A DNA stretch of 35,898 nt. It comes from Gemmatimonadota bacterium. GTDB taxonomy: Bacteria > Gemmatimonadota > Gemmatimonadetes > Longimicrobiales > Gaopeijiaceae. Shown piece by piece: positions 15,711 through 23,666 of this stretch; positions within the stretch are counted from its first letter, which is position 1; each line of letters starts with the position of its first letter. The translations under genes were made by a program, and so were the position numbers. Under the pieces are notes generated by a model, which made no database searches, was not told where the DNA came from, and saw only the letters and a program-made list of their open reading frames with translations. The stretch lies in NCBI GenBank assembly GCA_013043565.1, contig JABDNZ010000387.1:1-35898 (forward strand), in the 5' to 3' direction.

Positions 15711-16650
15711 AGCGGTCGAACTCCTCTTCCAGGACGCTCAGCTTCTCGTCGGCCGTCAGGGTCGGCAGAGCCCGAGTCTCCTCGTACCGGGGCCGGGACT
15801 CATCCCGGAAAAAGACCCCAAGGCGGATCTTGGACTGATCCTCTGCGAACCGGCGGGCAGCGTCGATATCCGACGGGTCGTGATAGGTCCGAACGTCGTA
15901 AGCCCCTACCAGATCCTTGGCTTCGATTCCATCGGGGTGAACCAGCAACTCGATGGTCTCCGGGTCGGTGATGGCATCCTCGAAGAGCTTCGGCAGATAA
16001 GCAGGGCAGCGCTGGAGGACCCGCACAAAGGAAAACCCCTTGTGGTGGTAGGCCATTTTGATGGTGGCGTACAGATGAGCCGGCACCCACTCGGCGGTCT
16101 GGGCCACAAACGATGCGTTCGAGACCCCAAGCGTCGCCTCCAGGGGATTCATGGGAGGCAACCAGCTCCCCTGGGGCTGGGTGTTGCTCTTGGTCCCCTG
16201 AGGAGTGGTGGGCGACGTCTGCATCTTGGTCAGACCGTAGATGTTGTTGTCCAGAAGTAGGGCAGTGATGTCCACGTTGTAGCGAATGGCATGAATCCAA
16301 TGGCCGGCCCCGATGGACACACAGTCCCCGTCACCCATGACCGTGAAGACCTCCAGGTCGGGCCTGTGAAGCTTGATTCCCGTAGACACGGGCAGTGCCC
16401 GGCCGTGGATTCCGTGGAATCCGTAGGTCTTCATGTAATGGGGGAACCGGCTGGAGCACCCGATTCCCGAGACGAACACCGTGTCTTCGGGTTTGAGCTG
16501 CTCCTCCGTCAAGAGGCGCTGGACGGCAGTAAGAACCGAGTGGTCCCCGCATCCGGGACACCATCTAGCCAAGGCAGCCTCATAGTCGCCCATGCTGAAT
16601 TGGCGGTCATCCTCCTCGGCGAGATGGAGGAGAGAACAAGCGCTGCTCAC
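15700..16650 (-). CDS. korB: 2-oxoacid (2-oxoglutarate):ferredoxin oxidoreductase beta subunit
   Basis: TPP- and [4Fe-4S]-binding subunit that, with KorA, converts 2-oxoglutarate (or another 2-oxoacid) and CoA to the acyl-CoA and reduced ferredoxin. Motifs: WCPGCGDHSVL (Cys31, Cys34), VSGIGCSSRFPHY, the TPP/Mg site MGDGDCVSIG...NNIYGLTKMQTSPTT, and LQRCPAYLPKLF with the fourth cluster Cys. The 316-aa length and PTTPQGTKSNTQPQG segment match KorB. The ORF-track start is far too early. The true start is a GTG with GGAGG five bases upstream, and GTGA overlaps the korA stop. Oxoacid specificity cannot be read with certainty; 2-oxoglutarate is favoured because nifJ supplies a separate pyruvate-type enzyme. 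Confidence 0.93.
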   Translation of the reverse strand: MSSACSLLHLAEEDDRQFSMGDYEAALARWCPGCGDHSVLTAVQRLLTEEQLKPEDTVFVSGIGCSSRFPHYMKTYGFHGIHGRALPVSTGIKLHRPDLEVFTVMGDGDCVSIGAGHWIHAIRYNVDITALLLDNNIYGLTKMQTSPTTPQGTKSNTQPQGSWLPPMNPLEATLGVSNASFVAQTAEWVPAHLYATIKMAYHHKGFSFVRVLQRCPAYLPKLFEDAITDPETIELLVHPDGIEAKDLVGAYDVRTYHDPSDIDAARRFAEDQSKIRLGVFFRDESRPRYEETRALPTLTADEKLSVLEEEFDRYAV

Positions 16651-18563
16651 AAGGCACCTCCTTCGGGCATCTTTTGACGAATTGCTGCGTGGATGTCCCC
16701 GGGCTTCAGGGGCTCCCCCAGGACCCTGGTCCAGCAGTCCACATCCCAGAGAGTCTGAGCCCTTAGAACAATAGCCAGCTGTCCGTACCGGCGGTTTTCT
16801 TCCGTGATGTACGGTTGGCCGAGCTCGTCCGAGTAGTTGATCTCCACGGTCATGACCTTCTTGAAGCGGCTGAAGATCTCCTTCAGTCCCGGCTCGAGAG
16901 GGGACAGGAAGGTGAGGTGCAAGCTCGCCACCTTCAGGCCTTCGTCCTGGGCCCGCTCCACCGCTTCTTCGATGGCCCCCCGGGTGCTTCCCCATCCGAC
17001 GATGAGGAGATCGCCCTCTTCGGGACCGTTCACCTGCGGAGGCTGGAGGGTGCTTTGGAAGACGGCCATCTTCCGGCTCCGCATGTTCATGCTGCGCTGC
17101 ACCACGTCGGTGGTGTAGGCCACCTTACTCCCCTCGTCGTGGGCCAGGCCCGTGAGGGTATGCATTCCGCCTGGCGCCCCCGGAATGAACCGCCTGGAGA
17201 GGCCGGTGTCGGGATCCCAATCGTAGGGCCGTAGTCCCTCGGGGATCGGTGACAGATCCGGTGGAGGCGCCACCCAGGACGGATCCAGGACCGGGCGGGG
17301 AAAGGGCGATACCCCTGTGGCCAGGTTGGCGTCCGTGAGGATGATGACCACGCAGCGGAAAGCCTCGGCAATCTTCCGGGCCGTGATCATGGAGTAAAAG
17401 CACTCCTCGATGGTGGCCACGGACATGACCACGTGGGGAGCGTCTCCGGGCTGGCCCCAGATGGCAGCCAACAGATCCGACTGCTCTACCTTGGTGGGAA
17501 GCCCGGTGCTGGGCCCCCCCCGCTGAACGTCCACCACCACCAGGGGGGTTTCGGTCATGACGGCCAAGCCCAGGAATTCGGTCTTTAGAGCCAAACCGGG
17601 GCCCGAAGTGACGGTGAAAGCGCACTTTCCTGCCCAGGATGCCCCGATGGCCACACCGGCAGCGGCGATCTCGTCCTCTGCCTGATGCAGGAGGCCCCCG
17701 TAGTTCAGGAAGGTCTCACCGAGATGATGGGAAACCGAGGTGGCCGGGGTGATAGGGTACATGGCCATGAAGTCCATGCCGGACGCCTGCGCCCCCATGG
17801 CAACCGCTTCGTTCCCATTCATCACGACATGGGGCCGATCGTCTCCGGTGGGGGCCACGGCATACCCGAACCCCAGGTTATCCACCGCCCATTGGAAGCC
17901 GGCGTTGAGCAGCTCCACGTTCCGATCGGTGATCTCCTGAGCCTTCTTCCGGAAAGCGTGAGCGATCTGCCCCGCCGCCAGCTCCAGGTCTCGATCGTAG
18001 ATGTAACACAGGACGCCCAAGACCCACATGTTCTTACCCCGTTGGGGGTTGTCCACGATCTTGAGGCACTCCTCCTGCATGGGAACCTCGATGATCCGGT
18101 AGTTCCGGCCCGAGAGTTCCTCCATGGCATCCACCCATTGCTGTCGGATGTCCTCGTCTTTGTGGTCCTTCCACATCTTCTCGAGGAGTATGACAGCGTC
18201 TTCCTTCAGGGCGTTCAGCCGGTGCCGAGCCAGGAGCACCTGTTCGTTCAACGCCACCACGACGTCCGCGGTGTCGCCCCAGTTCGTGACGGGAATGGAC
18301 CCGATGCGGATCCTGTTCCCGCTGGCTCCAGCAGGGAGGCGGGGGGGCGGCTGGATCTCGGCGGGGATGATCTCCACCGTCCAGACTCCGTTCCCCATCT
18401 TTGCTGAAACCGAACCGAAGATCTGAGCACATTTCTGGGCACCTTCTCCGGGATCGGAGACGATCTCCACGGTGCTCAGCTTCTCCTGGGTGACGTTCCT
18501 GCCCTTCGGCGAGCCTTCTCTTTCAGAGGCGTCGGCCCCGACCGTGGGGAGCTTCGTCTCCAT
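16647..18563 (-). CDS. korA: 2-oxoacid (2-oxoglutarate):ferredoxin oxidoreductase, fused gamma-alpha subunit
   Basis: The 638-aa protein fuses a gamma-type CoA/ferredoxin-oxidoreductase domain (about residues 20-200, with VEIIPAEIQPPPR and GNRIRIGS) to the alpha domain. The alpha domain shows GNEAVAMGAQASGMDFMAMYPITPATS, HQAEDEIAAAGVAIGASWAG, TVTSGPGLALKTEFLGL and DVQRGGPSTGLPTKVEQSDLL. This gamma-alpha layout is like the KorA of Mycobacterium tuberculosis and other aerobes, a recognised oxygen-tolerant type. That comparison is knowledge of the family, not something tested here. The start chosen (ATG at 18563, with AAAGGTGG upstream) is 25 codons inside the ORF-track entry. It is the first gene of the long minus-strand operon, so its upstream region should hold the promoter. 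Confidence 0.93.
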   Translation of the reverse strand: METKLPTVGADASEREGSPKGRNVTQEKLSTVEIVSDPGEGAQKCAQIFGSVSAKMGNGVWTVEIIPAEIQPPPRLPAGASGNRIRIGSIPVTNWGDTADVVVALNEQVLLARHRLNALKEDAVILLEKMWKDHKDEDIRQQWVDAMEELSGRNYRIIEVPMQEECLKIVDNPQRGKNMWVLGVLCYIYDRDLELAAGQIAHAFRKKAQEITDRNVELLNAGFQWAVDNLGFGYAVAPTGDDRPHVVMNGNEAVAMGAQASGMDFMAMYPITPATSVSHHLGETFLNYGGLLHQAEDEIAAAGVAIGASWAGKCAFTVTSGPGLALKTEFLGLAVMTETPLVVVDVQRGGPSTGLPTKVEQSDLLAAIWGQPGDAPHVVMSVATIEECFYSMITARKIAEAFRCVVIILTDANLATGVSPFPRPVLDPSWVAPPPDLSPIPEGLRPYDWDPDTGLSRRFIPGAPGGMHTLTGLAHDEGSKVAYTTDVVQRSMNMRSRKMAVFQSTLQPPQVNGPEEGDLLIVGWGSTRGAIEEAVERAQDEGLKVASLHLTFLSPLEPGLKEIFSRFKKVMTVEINYSDELGQPYITEENRRYGQLAIVLRAQTLWDVDCWTRVLGEPLKPGDIHAAIRQKMPEGGAL

Positions 18564-18753
18564 GATCCACCTTTTTGGTCTCGGTATTTTGGCTCTCGGG
18601 ATCCGAACAGACACCGAGAGCAGACAACCCCAGCGCACTCTGAGCTTATTCCGTGCCAGCCCAAGAGAAGCCTGGAACGGCTTGGAAAAAAGGTCTATTC
18701 CCAGGAAATATCAGCGGTATTCGGAGGCTGTCCGTGTCGGCGTATGTTAGGGG

Positions 18754-18782
18754 TCTATCCACGGTCGTAAACCCGGAGACAA
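18754..18782 (-). promoter_or_regulatory. Weak sigma-70-like promoter candidate for korA operon
   Basis: On the minus strand TTGTCT, a 17-base spacer, then GATAGA: four of six and three of six consensus matches. It would give a leader of roughly 185 bases before korA. The match is weak. The overlap with the palindrome is the main reason to list it. Confidence 0.2.
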
Positions 18783-18791
18783 ATTGTCCCC
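18775..18791. promoter_or_regulatory. Operator-like palindrome upstream of the kor-rnf-nifJ operon
   Basis: GGAGACAAATTGTCCCC is an odd-centred palindrome with seven of eight arm pairs matching (core GACAA-A-TTGTC). It overlaps the -35 candidate of the leftward promoter, the position expected for a repressor site. It is not a standard Fur or FNR box, and the regulator is unknown. Confidence 0.4.
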
Positions 18792-19009
18792 TTATGGGTC
18801 TGCTGGAAATAGCCGGGAGTCCTCTTATTCCCAACGACCCCTTACCTTAACCCCAGCAGACGGCGGCTGTCCGCGGGGGGTTTGGAGGTACCGGCCGTGG
18901 GCCCTATTCTTCATTCCTGTAGGCCTCGGGGTCCCAACCCTGCCACCGGGGCCGGCAAAGCCGGGTCAGACGGTCACGGGCCCGGGACTCAAAAGGGTGG
19001 GAGATAAGG

Positions 19010-19750
19010 TTGACGGGACCCGATCAGTGCAGTGCCTTCGCCCCTGGGTCCATCGGGAATCTGGCCTGTGGGTTCGACGTCCTGGGCCTGGCGCTTCGGG
19101 GCCCCGGGGATGAAGTGGTAGCCCGGCGAGCCCATGAACCTGGCGCCAGGATCACGTCCATACAGGGTGATGGTGGCCGCCTCCCCCTCGCCACCCGGGC
19201 CAACACGGCCGGCACCGCTGCCCAAGCGGTCCTGGAGGAAATAGGAACCCGTGAGGGCGTCGAGCTCTGCTTGAAGAAAGGCCTGCCATTGGCGGCGGGT
19301 ATGGGTGGAAGCGCCGCCAGTGCGGTGGCAGCCGCTGTGGCCGTGGATCACCTCATGGGAGGGAGGCTGCCAGAGGAAGTCCTGCTTCATTGCGCCCTGG
19401 CCGGCGAGGCGGTGGCCTCGGGGGATGCTCATCCCGACAACGCGGCCCCCTCCCTCTTGGGAGGCCTTGTCCTGGTACCGTCCTGGAATCCCATCCGTGC
19501 CATCGAGCTGGAGGTACCCCGGGAACTTACGGCGGTCCACGTCCATCCCCAGACGGAAGTGGAAACGGGATGGGCTCGTGAGATCCTGGGCGACCAGGTT
19601 CCCCTGAAGGACGCAGTGGCTCATTGGGGGAATACCGCGGCCCTGGTGGCGGCCTTTTCAGGGAGGACTGGGAGGTCATCGGCCGGGCAGTGGAAGATCG
19701 GATCGCAGAACCGCTCCGAGCGAAAGCCGTTCCGGGGTTCTTGCAGGTGA
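19010..19750 (+). CDS. thrB: Homoserine kinase, N-terminal part (reading frame broken)
   Basis: Homoserine kinase (GHMP family) phosphorylates homoserine with ATP for threonine synthesis. Frame 2 encodes FAPGSIGNLACGFDVLGLAL at the N-terminus and the ATP-binding GLPLAAGMGGSAASAVAAA, then continues correctly through AHWGNTAALVAAF. After that (about base 19660) the frame loses similarity. The rest of the protein resumes in frame 1 as FREDWEVIGRAVEDR. One missing base around the CCTTTTC run at 19655-19662 would restore a normal protein of about 315 aa. The ORF end at 19750 is therefore out of frame. The start is TTG with a purine-rich GGGTGGGAG stretch upstream. Sequencing error, or a genuine inactivating deletion, are both possible. 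Confidence 0.88.
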   Translation: MTGPDQCSAFAPGSIGNLACGFDVLGLALRGPGDEVVARRAHEPGARITSIQGDGGRLPLATRANTAGTAAQAVLEEIGTREGVELCLKKGLPLAAGMGGSAASAVAAAVAVDHLMGGRLPEEVLLHCALAGEAVASGDAHPDNAAPSLLGGLVLVPSWNPIRAIELEVPRELTAVHVHPQTEVETGWAREILGDQVPLKDAVAHWGNTAALVAAFSGRTGRSSAGQWKIGSQNRSERKPFRGSCR

Positions 19751-19953
19751 AAGAGGCCGCCCTCGAAGCCGGGGCCCTGGCCGCGAGCCTGTCCGGGAGC
19801 GGCCCTTCCCTTTTCGCACTCTGCCGCGGTGTGGAAGCTGGAAAAAGGGTCGGGGAGAGGATGGTCCGAGCCTTTCGGGAAGCTGCGGACCTCCATGCGA
19901 CGCTGACGATTTCCACCGGCAGGGCTCCCGGCGCCCGAATCCTCACCCCCTGA
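19624..19953 (+). pseudogene. thrB: Homoserine kinase, C-terminal part in shifted frame
   Basis: From about base 19660 this frame encodes the missing C-terminal third of ThrB: DWEVIGRAVEDRIAEPLRAKA, then the GHMP motif ASLSGSGPSLFALC, and the closing strand ATLTISTGRAPGARI. The residues before LFREDW in the ORF track are a shadow of the upstream frame and should not be read. Together with the preceding entry it makes one full-length homoserine kinase. The stop is five bases before thrC. Confidence 0.85.
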
Positions 19954-19958
19954 CTCCC

Positions 19959-21269
19959 ATGGAGTTCATCAGCACTCGAGGCGTCTCTACCCCGGTCCCC
20001 CTGCGGGACGCTGTCTTCCAGGGTCTGGCCTCCGACGGTGGTCTGTTCATGCCCCTGACCCTCCCTTCCTTCGACGTGGACACCCTCACCGGAATGCAAG
20101 GCGAGAGCTGGCCGGAGCTGGCCTTTCGTGTCCTGGGGGCGTTCCTGGAAGGGAGCTTGGCAGACAAGACTGTGACGGCATTGGTCGGGGAGACCTTGAA
20201 CTTCCCGGTGCCGTTGGTCCAACTGAGTGAGAGAATCCATGTTCTGGAGCTATTCCACGGACCCACCCTGGCCTTCAAGGACGTGGGTGCCCGCTTCATG
20301 GCCTCCCTCCTGGCTCATTATCGGGACCCGGAGGGTCCAACCATGACCGTCCTGACCGCCACCTCCGGAGACACGGGTGGCGCAGTGGCCAAGGCCCTTC
20401 ACGGGCTGGAGAACGTCCGGGTCGTAGTCCTATTCCCAGACGGGAGGGTAACCCCCCGACAAGAGCGGCAATTCTCCACCCTGGGCGGGAACGTGTTGGC
20501 TCTCGCAGTGAAGGGCGATTTCGACGACTGCCAGCGTTTGGCGAAAGAGGCCTTTCGAGCCGACAGGGGCACCGGCGCCAAAACGGGATCATTGACCTCG
20601 GCAAACTCGATCAACGTCGCGCGGTTCCTCCCCCAGACCACCTATTTCTTCAAGGCATGGAGGGATTTCGAGGCTTGCCGCTCAAATAGAACGAGGATTC
20701 TATTTTCTGTGCCTTCCGGAAACTTCGGCAATCTGGCCGCGGGGATGACGGCCAAAGCGGCCGGGATGCCCGGTGCCTCTTTCCTGGCCGCAACCAACGC
20801 GAACGACGTAGTCCCGGAGTACCTCCACACCGGAGTCTTCTCACCCCGACCCTCCGTCACCACCGTTTCCACGGCCATGGACGTCGGGAACCCCTCCAAC
20901 CTGGATCGGATCCTACATCTGTATGGAAAGGACATGGACAGTCTGGCCCAAGACTTGGTCGGACAACGAGTTACAGACGAAGAAACCTTGAGTTGTATCA
21001 GGAGGACCTACAGGGATACCGGGTATGTCCTGGACCCTCACACCGCCGTCGGACTGGCTGCTCTGGAAAAGCGGATGGAACCCCGAAGCGATCAAACCGG
21101 AATCGTATTGGCCACCGCTCATCCCGCCAAATTTGCCGGGGTCGTAGAACCGGCCATCGGAACGGAGATGCCCATCCCACCGGAGTTGGCCGGCTGCCTG
21201 GAAGGGAAGCGGCAGGTGACCCCGATAGAGCCCCGGCTGGAGGCCCTTCAAGAGATTCTGGAGGCCTGA
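19959..21269 (+). CDS. thrC: Threonine synthase
   Basis: PLP enzyme converting O-phosphohomoserine to threonine. The 436-aa protein opens with FISTRGVSTPVPLRDAVFQGLASDGGLFMP, typical of the ThrC subgroup that includes E. coli. The PLP lysine is Lys107 in GPTLAFKDVGARF. TATSGDTGGAVAKAL, SLTSANSINVARFLPQTTYFF (the phosphate-/substrate-binding SANSIN motif) and PSGNFGNLAAGMTAKAAG follow. The C-terminus ends with VLATAHPAKFAGVVEPAIG, also typical. It begins five bases after the thrB frame ends, with no strong ribosome site of its own, suggesting coupled translation. It converges on feoB. Confidence 0.96.
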   Translation: MEFISTRGVSTPVPLRDAVFQGLASDGGLFMPLTLPSFDVDTLTGMQGESWPELAFRVLGAFLEGSLADKTVTALVGETLNFPVPLVQLSERIHVLELFHGPTLAFKDVGARFMASLLAHYRDPEGPTMTVLTATSGDTGGAVAKALHGLENVRVVVLFPDGRVTPRQERQFSTLGGNVLALAVKGDFDDCQRLAKEAFRADRGTGAKTGSLTSANSINVARFLPQTTYFFKAWRDFEACRSNRTRILFSVPSGNFGNLAAGMTAKAAGMPGASFLAATNANDVVPEYLHTGVFSPRPSVTTVSTAMDVGNPSNLDRILHLYGKDMDSLAQDLVGQRVTDEETLSCIRRTYRDTGYVLDPHTAVGLAALEKRMEPRSDQTGIVLATAHPAKFAGVVEPAIGTEMPIPPELAGCLEGKRQVTPIEPRLEALQEILEA

Positions 21270-21274
21270 GGCGA

Positions 21275-21308
21275 GGTTTGGTCGAATAAGGGGGGGGTCA
21301 GACCAACC
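21275..21308. terminator. Candidate hairpin between thrC and feoB ends
   Basis: GGTTtGGTC pairs with GACCAACC (eight pairs, one bulge) around a loop containing a G-run. It covers the 28-base gap between two convergent stops and reaches into the last codons of feoB. No T-run is present. Confidence 0.3.
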
Positions 21309-23193
21309 AGGTCACGAGCTGATTCGCCGCAAAGGCCGCCACATAGGCCAGTACGCCCATGTAGGTGAACTGGAGGATGGGGATCCTCCAACCCCCGGTT
21401 TCACGTCGGACCATGGCGACCGTGGACATGCACTGCATGGCAAATGCAAAGAAGACCAGCAGTGCAACGGCGCCGCCCAGGTCCAGGTCCTGGCGGAGAG
21501 CCTCTTGGAGCCCTCCGGAGTTTTCATCCCCGTCGATTCCGTTCAGCGTACCCAGGGTACCGACGATGACCTCCCGGGCCGCCAGAGACGTCACGAGGCC
21601 GACGCCGATCTTCCAATCGAACCCCAGGGGCTCGATGATGGGTTCGATGGTTCTTCCCATGGTTCCCGCCAGGCTCTCTCCAATCTCCGGAGCCTGGCCG
21701 TCGACAAGGGGAAGATGAGCCAGGATCCACAGGCCCACCGCGACGCTCAGAATCACCGTGCCCGCCCTGCGGAGGAAGATCTTGGAGCGATCCAGCAGCC
21801 TCAATCCCAGCGACTTGGCCGTGGGCCAGCGATACGGGGGCAACTCCATCACGAACGGAGTCCGGTCGCTCTTCAAGATCGTGGACTTGAGAATGACTGC
21901 GGTGACCAGGGCGGCCAAGAACCCCAGCAGGTACAGCCCCAAAAGAGCTGCGGCCCGGGTGCCGAGGAAAGGCCCCAGCAAGGGCCGGTTTTCCATGAAA
22001 GCCGCGATCACCAGGATATAGACCGGGAGCCGAGCCGCACACGTCATGAAAGGCGCGATGAGTATGGTGGCGAGACGGTCCCGTTTGTTCTCGATAGTCC
22101 GGGTGGCCATGACCGCCGGGACGGCGCAGGCATAAGCCGATAGCAGGGGGATGAAGGATTTTCCCTGCAATCCCACCTTGGCCATGGTCCGATCGGCTAT
22201 GACCGCTGCCCTCGCCAGGTATCCGGAGTCTTCGAGAACTCCCAGAAAAAGGAACAGAAGGAGGATTTGCGGGAGGAAGACAAGGACCGAACCGACACCA
22301 CCCCACACCCCTTCTACCACAAGGTCCTTCAGGGCCGAATCCGGGAGGGCTCCCTCCAACCAGCTCCCGGATCCCGTGATCAACGCCTCCACAGCGTCCA
22401 TGAGGGGGACTGCGGCATTGAAGATGGTCTGGAAGACCGCCAGGACCACCATGAGGAACACCAAGGGCCCCAGGAATGGATGAAGAAACAGCCGGTCCAG
22501 CCGTCGGGTCCAGACCGGTGCCACGGGCGGCCGATAGGCCGACTCCGCCGCCACCTGACCGGCCCATTGCCGGCAGGAGGGAGGGCTCTGAAGGACAGGC
22601 AGGCCCACGGGCTCGGGCGCCCTGAACGTGCTCTCCAGGAACTGAGAGATCCCGTCGAGGCCCTCGCCCTTGGCGGCACTCACCAGGACCACCGGCGCCC
22701 CCAGCCGCCCGGAGAGAGCGTCTACGTCCACCTCCCCACCTCGACGGCGGAGCTCATCGGCCATATTCAGAATCACCAGGATCGGTTTTTCCAAGGCCAA
22801 CATGGGCGCCGCCAGGACCAGGTGACGGCCGAGGTTTGTGGAGTCCAGAACCAGGAGAACCGCATCCGGAATGCACACCTCCGGCATCTTCCCCCGAAGA
22901 AGGTCGTCGGTGATCCGCTCGTCTTCGGACCTGGGCGTCAGGCTGTAGGTCCCTGGGAGGTCCAGGATCTCCAACTCTCTCCCGTCGGAGAGGCCCACGG
23001 TACCGTGGTGACGTTCCACGGTGACGCCGGGAAAGTTGGCTGTCTTCTGCCTTAACCCCGTGAGACGGTTGAAAAGCGTGGACTTGCCGCAGTTGGGAGG
23101 GCCTACGAGAGCCACGGTCGCCGTGGGTCCGTCCATGAGGGCAGAGCCGGCGGAAACCTTGAGATGGACCTCCTCTGAAAAGGGAGACCTCAT
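21298..23193 (-). CDS. feoB: Ferrous iron transporter FeoB
   Basis: Inner-membrane Fe2+ uptake protein with a cytoplasmic GTPase head. The 631-aa product has the G1 loop GPPNCGKSTLFN (about 31-42), G2 region NFPGVTVE, G3 DLPGTYSL and G4 NMADELR. The transmembrane part includes FLFLGVLEDSGYLARAA and FIPLLSAYACAVPAVMATRTIENKRDR, whose Cys belongs to the conserved gate region, and a later FMTCAARLPVY. It ends with the second gate repeat and MGVLAYVAAFAANQLVTW. Its ATG overlaps the feoA stop (ATGA). The length is a little short of long FeoB forms (about 700-770) but normal for many bacteria. A Fur-box-like site lies upstream of feoA. Confidence 0.95.
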   Translation of the reverse strand: MRSPFSEEVHLKVSAGSALMDGPTATVALVGPPNCGKSTLFNRLTGLRQKTANFPGVTVERHHGTVGLSDGRELEILDLPGTYSLTPRSEDERITDDLLRGKMPEVCIPDAVLLVLDSTNLGRHLVLAAPMLALEKPILVILNMADELRRRGGEVDVDALSGRLGAPVVLVSAAKGEGLDGISQFLESTFRAPEPVGLPVLQSPPSCRQWAGQVAAESAYRPPVAPVWTRRLDRLFLHPFLGPLVFLMVVLAVFQTIFNAAVPLMDAVEALITGSGSWLEGALPDSALKDLVVEGVWGGVGSVLVFLPQILLLFLFLGVLEDSGYLARAAVIADRTMAKVGLQGKSFIPLLSAYACAVPAVMATRTIENKRDRLATILIAPFMTCAARLPVYILVIAAFMENRPLLGPFLGTRAAALLGLYLLGFLAALVTAVILKSTILKSDRTPFVMELPPYRWPTAKSLGLRLLDRSKIFLRRAGTVILSVAVGLWILAHLPLVDGQAPEIGESLAGTMGRTIEPIIEPLGFDWKIGVGLVTSLAAREVIVGTLGTLNGIDGDENSGGLQEALRQDLDLGGAVALLVFFAFAMQCMSTVAMVRRETGGWRIPILQFTYMGVLAYVAAFAANQLVTWLV

Positions 23194-23471
23194 CCCGGAA
23201 TCCGCAAAAGGAGGTGGCGGGTGGTCTCCCGACGAAGTGCTATCTCACTCCCATCCACCCGGTAAACCCTGGGGTCCCCCCCGGGGGCCCCCGGGCCGGC
23301 TACAACAGTGGTCCCTGGAATGAACCCCAACTCCATGAGGCGGAGGGCCACGTCCTCCGGGAGTTCGAGGGAGTCCACAACCCCGGATTCCCCTTCTTTG
23401 AGGTCGGCGAGGGTCAGCGGGGCGTGGGTGCCCCTGGAGCGGCGACGTCGACGACGACGTCTACCCCACAC
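23190..23471 (-). CDS. feoA: Ferrous iron transport protein FeoA with Arg-rich N-terminus
   Basis: FeoA is a small SH3-like cytoplasmic protein that supports FeoB. The core LTLADLKEGESGVVDSLELPEDVALRLMELGFIPGTTVV is typical, including the MELGFIPG signature. The ORF track starts at the ATG at 23501, but that codon has no ribosome site and lies at the predicted transcription start. The GTG at 23471 has GGAGG four to five bases upstream, so I prefer it (93 aa). Directly after the start comes WGRRRRRRRRSRG, eight Arg in a row encoded by a CGT/CGA/CGC run. This extension is absent from ordinary FeoA proteins and might contact acidic partners, nucleotides or lipid. It couples to feoB by a 4-base overlap. 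Confidence 0.9.
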   Translation of the reverse strand: MWGRRRRRRRRSRGTHAPLTLADLKEGESGVVDSLELPEDVALRLMELGFIPGTTVVAGPGAPGGDPRVYRVDGSEIALRRETTRHLLLRIPG

Positions 23472-23506
23472 TCTCCCTCCGAACCAGCCCCGGGAACGCA
23501 TCAGGT

Positions 23507-23534
23507 TAAATACCTAGTTGAGAACCATTTTCAA
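23507..23534 (-). promoter_or_regulatory. feoAB promoter with overlapping Fur-box-like operator
   Basis: On the minus strand TTGAAA, 16 bases, then TATTTA form a plausible promoter ending just before position 23501. Overlapping it, TTGAGAACCATTTTCAA (23518-23534) is a near-palindrome that matches the 7-1-7 Fur core (TGATAAT-n-ATTATCA) at 11 of 14 positions. Placement over the -35 and spacer fits iron-dependent repression of feoAB. Fur control is inferred from this match and the gene function. Confidence 0.6.
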
Positions 23535-23666
23535 CCCCAATCAATCTCTTTGGTACCGGTTGGGCGGTCAAGGATACCTGCCCGGCCGCCACCTATGGCC
23601 AACGGCCTGGATTCTCCCCATTCTCCCCCCGAGTGAAACTTCAAAATCCAGAATGAGAGGCTCGTA

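Larger units (their letters stand above)
18564..19009. other. Divergent intergenic control region (446 bases)
   Basis: No believable gene lies here; short ORFs in several frames look random. It separates the oxidoreductase/Rnf operon (leftward) from thrBC (rightward) and must hold both promoters. The AT-richer centre (about 18690-18850) contains a 17-bp palindrome and a weak leftward promoter candidate, listed separately. I see no good sigma-70 pair for thrBC; TATTCT near 18905 is a poor -10 candidate. Confidence 0.6.

Noticed and set aside
19640-19680. Programmed ribosomal frameshift in thrB
   Set aside because: No slippery heptamer plus stimulatory structure is evident, and thrB is not known to need frameshifting. 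A one-base error or deletion explains it more simply.
21524-22567. 347-aa minus-strand ORF inside feoB in another frame
   Set aside because: Pro/Gly/Arg-rich translation with no hydrophobic pattern; the FeoB frame holds all motifs and helices across this stretch.
23425-23465. Short trinucleotide repeat (cga/gac run) as a repeat element or CRISPR-like array
   Set aside because: It is a run of Arg codons inside feoA, too short and without spacers. I saw no CRISPR array anywhere in the window.
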